Source: Roseateles_E cavernae (GTDB lineage: Bacteria > Pseudomonadota > Gammaproteobacteria > Burkholderiales > Burkholderiaceae_C). From it: a stretch of DNA of 64,000 bases. The translations under genes were made by a program, and so were the position numbers. The DNA is taken from contig NZ_JBDPLH010000001.1 in NCBI RefSeq assembly GCF_040187885.1, forward strand, positions 1,378,819-1,442,818, written 5' to 3'. Within the stretch, counting starts at the first letter, position 1; each line of letters starts with the position of its first letter. This document shows, piece after piece, positions 61,185 through 64,000 of the stretch. The notes under the pieces are model-generated. The model made no database searches. It saw only the letters and a program-made list of their open reading frames with translations, and was not told the origin of the DNA.

Positions 61185-62018
61185 TCAGCCGAGGAAGTGC
61201 CGGCGATAGCGCGCTGGCAGGTCGGCGATGCGCATCATCATCGGCAGGTCGGCGGTGTTGAAGTCCGGATCCCAGGCCGGCGCGCCGAGGATGCGGGCGC
61301 CGCAGCGCAGATAGCCCTTGATCAGCGGCGGCGCCTCGGCCACCGTCTCGCTGCGGTGCAGCTCCTCGACTGGCAAGGGCAGACGCGGTCGCACCTGCCA
61401 CTCGATGCCGGCCAGATGGCTTTGCTCCAGCTGTTTCCACAGCGCCGCGGCATAGTGGCCGCCGTCGCGCATGCTGACGCTGGCGCAGCCTATCATCGTG
61501 TCCAGCTCATTGCGCACCATGAACTCGGCCAAAGCGCCCCACAACGCCATGATGGCGCCGCCGGAACGATGCTCGGGGTGCACGCAGGAACGGCCCAGTT
61601 CCACCATGCGCGAGCGCAGCCCGCGCAAACGGGTCAGGTCGAACTCGGTCTCGCTGTAGAGCCCGCCGGCACGCTTGGCCGCCGCCGGGGTCAGCACCCG
61701 GTAGGTGCCGATGACCGGGCCGGGGCGACCGTCGGCTTCGACGCTGCGCACCAGCAGGTGCTCGCAGAAGGGGTCGAACATATCGATGTCGTGGCCGGCC
61801 GGCGCGCCCTTGGGGACGCTCAGCCGGGCGCCCATCTCATCGACGAAGACCTGGTACCTCAGGCGCTGTGCTTCGCGGACTTCATCTTCCGTGCGCGCCC
61901 AGGCCACGTCCAGGCGAGCCCGTGCAGAAGCTTGCGGCTCCAGTGGAAGTGACCTCCGTTCCGCCAGGGGCGGGCGCAGATCCGAGAAGGGCAGGGTGGG
62001 CAGCGGAAGATCCCTCAT
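61185..62018 (-). CDS. OlsB-like N-acyltransferase (GNAT fold)
   Basis: A 277-residue acyltransferase of the OlsB/hemolysin-like GNAT group, which N-acylates ornithine to form lyso-ornithine lipids. Typical segments are 'RLRYQVFVDEMGARL', 'DMFDPFCEHLLVR', 'GTYRVLTP', 'YSETEFDLTRL', 'VELGRSCVHPEHRSG' and 'PPLIKGYLRCGA'. No olsA acyltransferase is adjacent, so ornithine-lipid formation is an inference. GAGG lies 7 nt before ATG 62018. It is inserted on the opposite strand between ptsH and ptsI. Confidence 0.82.
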   Translation of the reverse strand: MRDLPLPTLPFSDLRPPLAERRSLPLEPQASARARLDVAWARTEDEVREAQRLRYQVFVDEMGARLSVPKGAPAGHDIDMFDPFCEHLLVRSVEADGRPGPVIGTYRVLTPAAAKRAGGLYSETEFDLTRLRGLRSRMVELGRSCVHPEHRSGGAIMALWGALAEFMVRNELDTMIGCASVSMRDGGHYAAALWKQLEQSHLAGIEWQVRPRLPLPVEELHRSETVAEAPPLIKGYLRCGARILGAPAWDPDFNTADLPMMMRIADLPARYRRHFLG

Positions 62019-62117
62019 GGATGGCCTCGTCGTTGGTTGACGAGCTCCATGCTCGGGCCTGGCGGTGACGTGCCGGTGACGATCGAATGACGAAACCGTG
62101 ACCCGCTTCCCCGCTGC

Positions 62118-62123
62118 TACAGT
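62118..62123 (+). promoter_or_regulatory. -10-like hexamer of a possible leaderless ptsI promoter
   Basis: TACAGT ends 6 nt before ATG 62130; no ribosome binding site. Confidence 0.45.
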
Positions 62124-62129
62124 CGACGC

Positions 62130-63911
62130 ATGAGCTTTCAGGTCTTCGGCATTCCTGTCTCACGCGGTGTGGCGATCGGCCGCGCCGTGCTGGTGGCATC
62201 CAGCCGCGTCGATGTGGCGCATTACTTCATCGATGCGGCCAGTGTCGAGAGCGAGATCCAGCGCTGCATGCGCGCGCGCGACGAGGTCGCGCAGGAGCTC
62301 GAGACGCTCAAGCGCGATCTGCCCGACGATGCGCCGCATGAACTGGCGGCCTTGCTGGATGTGCATCTGATGCTGATGCACGACGAGGCGCTGACCGGTG
62401 CCACCAAGCAATGGATCATCGAGCGGCACTACAACGCCGAGTGGGCGCTGTCGGCCCAGCTCGAGGTGCTGGCGCGCCAGTTCGACGAGATGGAGGACGA
62501 CTACCTGCGCGAGCGCAAGGCCGATCTGGAGCAGGTGGTCGAGCGCATTCTGGGCGTGCTGGCGCGCCAGCAGGGCAAGGCGGGCGGTGCGGCCAGCGTC
62601 GTGCAGCGCGACTTTGCCGGCGAGGACCCGCTGCTGCTGGTGGCGGCCGATATCGCGCCGGCCGACATGATGCAGTTCAAGCGCAGCGTGTTCCACGGCT
62701 TCATTACCGACATCGGCGGCAAGACCTCGCACACGGCCATCGTTGCGCGCAGCATGGACATTCCGGCGGTGGTCGGCACGCGCGAGGCCTCGCGCCTGAT
62801 TCGCCAGGACGATTGGGTCATCATCGACGGCGATGCCGGTGCGGTGATCGTCGATCCGTCACCCATCGTGTTGGAGGAGTACCGCTTCCGGCAGCGCCAG
62901 AGCGAGCTGGAGCGCGCCCGGCTGGCACGGCTGCGGCACACACCGGCCGTGACCCTGGACGGCGAGCGGGTCGAGTTGCAGGCCAATATCGAATTGCCGG
63001 CCGATGCGCCGGCGGCCGTCGAAGCGGGCGCCACCGGCGTTGGGCTGTTCCGCAGCGAGTTCCTGTTCATGAATAGAGAGGGCGAACTGCCCGGCGAAGA
63101 TGAGCAGTTCGAGGCCTATCGTGCGGCGGTCGAGGCAATGCGGGGCATGCCGGTGACGATTCGCACGGTCGATATCGGGGCTGACAAGCCGCTGGATCGC
63201 ATGTCGGCCAGCGAGCTCCGGCATGAGCATGTGCTGAACCCGGCGATGGGTTTGCGGGCGATCCGTTGGAGTTTGGCCGAGCCCAGTATGTTTCGGCAGC
63301 AATTGCGCGCCATCTACCGGGCCAGCGCTTACGGCAAGCTGCGTTTGCTGATTCCGATGGTGGCGCACCTGGGCGAGATTCGCCAGGTGCTGGAAGCCGT
63401 CAAACGGGTGCAGCAGCAGCTGACGGATGCCGGTCAGGCGTTCACGCGAGTCGATATCGGCGTGATGATCGAGATACCGGCCGCTGCCGTCATGCTGCCG
63501 CTGCTGCTGCGCCATGTGGACTTTGTATCCATTGGCACGAACGACCTGATCCAGTACACGCTGGCCATCGATCGGGCCGATGAGGCGGTGGCTCATCTCT
63601 ACGACCCCTGGCATCCTGCAGTGCTGCAATTGATCTCGACCTCGATTGCGCAGGCGACAGCAGCCGGCAAGTCTGTCAGTGTCTGTGGCGAGATGGCGGG
63701 CGACGCCACCTTCACCGATTTGCTGCTGGCGATGGGCTTGCGCAATTTCTCAATGCACCCCTCGCAGATCCCCTCGGTCAAGCAGCGCATCCTCAGGGCC
63801 GACGCGGCGCGTCTGGCTGCTGCGCTACCCGAGGTGCTGGGCAGCGAAGATCCGCAGCGCGCTGCGGATCTCGCCTTCTCGGCGAGCAAGCTGTCTCACC
63901 TGATGCAGTAG
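62130..63911 (+). CDS. ptsI: Phosphoenolpyruvate-protein phosphotransferase, enzyme I
   Basis: A 593-residue enzyme I that autophosphorylates from phosphoenolpyruvate and donates to HPr. The active His is His201 in 'DIGGKTSHTAIVARSMDIP', and the catalytic Cys is Cys519 in 'SVCGEMAGD'. 'GLFRSEFLFMNRE' and 'FVSIGTNDLIQYTLAIDR' are the PEP-binding segments. It is slightly longer than E. coli EI (575). It is separated from ptsH by the opposite-strand OlsB-like gene and appears to have its own promoter. Confidence 0.95.
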   Translation: MSFQVFGIPVSRGVAIGRAVLVASSRVDVAHYFIDAASVESEIQRCMRARDEVAQELETLKRDLPDDAPHELAALLDVHLMLMHDEALTGATKQWIIERHYNAEWALSAQLEVLARQFDEMEDDYLRERKADLEQVVERILGVLARQQGKAGGAASVVQRDFAGEDPLLLVAADIAPADMMQFKRSVFHGFITDIGGKTSHTAIVARSMDIPAVVGTREASRLIRQDDWVIIDGDAGAVIVDPSPIVLEEYRFRQRQSELERARLARLRHTPAVTLDGERVELQANIELPADAPAAVEAGATGVGLFRSEFLFMNREGELPGEDEQFEAYRAAVEAMRGMPVTIRTVDIGADKPLDRMSASELRHEHVLNPAMGLRAIRWSLAEPSMFRQQLRAIYRASAYGKLRLLIPMVAHLGEIRQVLEAVKRVQQQLTDAGQAFTRVDIGVMIEIPAAAVMLPLLLRHVDFVSIGTNDLIQYTLAIDRADEAVAHLYDPWHPAVLQLISTSIAQATAAGKSVSVCGEMAGDATFTDLLLAMGLRNFSMHPSQIPSVKQRILRADAARLAAALPEVLGSEDPQRAADLAFSASKLSHLMQ

Positions 63912-63958
63912 CGGACCTTCTGTTGGTACTCGCTTCACAAGAAATTGCTGCCGAGTAC

Positions 63959-63988
63959 TTGCAAGCCTCAAAAAACCTGTGCTACAGT
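63959..63988 (+). promoter_or_regulatory. Promoter directed out of the window
   Basis: TTGCAA (63959-63964), 18-nt spacer, TACAGT (63983-63988). The A-rich spacer and position suggest a sigma-70 promoter for a gene just beyond the right edge. Confidence 0.5.
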
Positions 63989-64000
63989 CGAGGGCTTCGC

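Overview
The window is 64 kb of high-GC, gene-dense chromosome from a Gram-negative betaproteobacterium, most likely order Burkholderiales (Roseateles/Paucibacter/Rubrivivax-like). The evidence is qualitative: a classical Burkholderiales porin, DUF1840 and MetX-MetW, PcaIJF, the ybeZ-ybeY pair, HemJ instead of HemG/HemY, an EIIA(Man)-HPr-EI phosphotransferase set without a sugar permease, and OpgGH. No rRNA, tRNA, CRISPR array, insertion sequence or prophage was seen. I support 62 protein genes, two of them incomplete in this record: a solute-binding protein cut by the left edge, and a chemotaxis receptor interrupted by an assembly artefact.

Layout. 1-9 kb: cut solute-binding protein, diguanylate cyclase, hydrolase, AsmA-like protein, small unknown protein, cupin, enoyl-CoA hydratase plus 3-hydroxyacyl-CoA dehydrogenase, lipoprotein hydrolase. 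8-16.5 kb: glutamate-synthase-like flavoprotein, SppA, a chemoreceptor with a sigma-28 promoter, then metX-metW behind a SAM-II riboswitch and terminator. 16.5-24 kb: AstE-like deacylase, MORN-repeat protein with a lipoprotein partner, dienoyl-CoA isomerase-like protein, monoglyceride-lipase-like hydrolase, M20 peptidase. 24-29 kb: aromatic catabolism (pobA, an IclR regulator, pcaIJF) with two sets of short repeats that look like operators. 29-34.9 kb: HD-GYP and PAS-GGDEF-EAL genes translationally coupled, DUF1840, phosphatase, porin. 34.9-42.3 kb: ruvAB, a NarL-type two-component pair, ybeZ-ybeY, hemB-corA. 42.3-49.9 kb: a probable orphan RNA or leader between hemB and hemJ, VanZ-like protein, ferredoxin, hydrolase, D,D-carboxypeptidase, D-amino-acid aminotransferase, ybeD, lipB, lipA. 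49.9-58.5 kb: opgGH, a GlrK-QseG-GlrR-like signalling operon, a TlpA-like thioredoxin and a degenerate kinase/receiver protein. 58.6-64 kb: CaiB-type CoA transferase, lipoprotein, EIIA-HPr, an OlsB-like acyltransferase on the opposite strand, and EI.

How genes work together. PobA makes protocatechuate and PcaIJF finish the beta-ketoadipate pathway, but the intermediate steps lie elsewhere. LipB and LipA form one lipoylation route. HemB and HemJ are divergent tetrapyrrole genes flanking the RNA candidate. GlrK-QseG-GlrR sits directly upstream of the OpgGH periplasmic-glucan genes. Three cyclic-di-GMP genes are present.

Most notable signals. (1) About a dozen genes have a -10-like hexamer 6-8 nt before the start codon and no ribosome binding site, suggesting leaderless mRNAs. 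(2) An intrinsic terminator between hemB and hemJ ends a plus-strand transcript that contains no gene. (3) A complete SAM-II riboswitch precedes metX. (4) Two tandem 17-bp inverted repeats lie before pcaI, and repeated GTGCGAA heptamers lie around the IclR gene. (5) A perfect hairpin overlaps the opgG start codon. (6) A hybrid-kinase-like protein has lost its phospho-sites. (7) A single N joins two copies of the same 159 bases inside the chemoreceptor gene, which looks like an assembly error.
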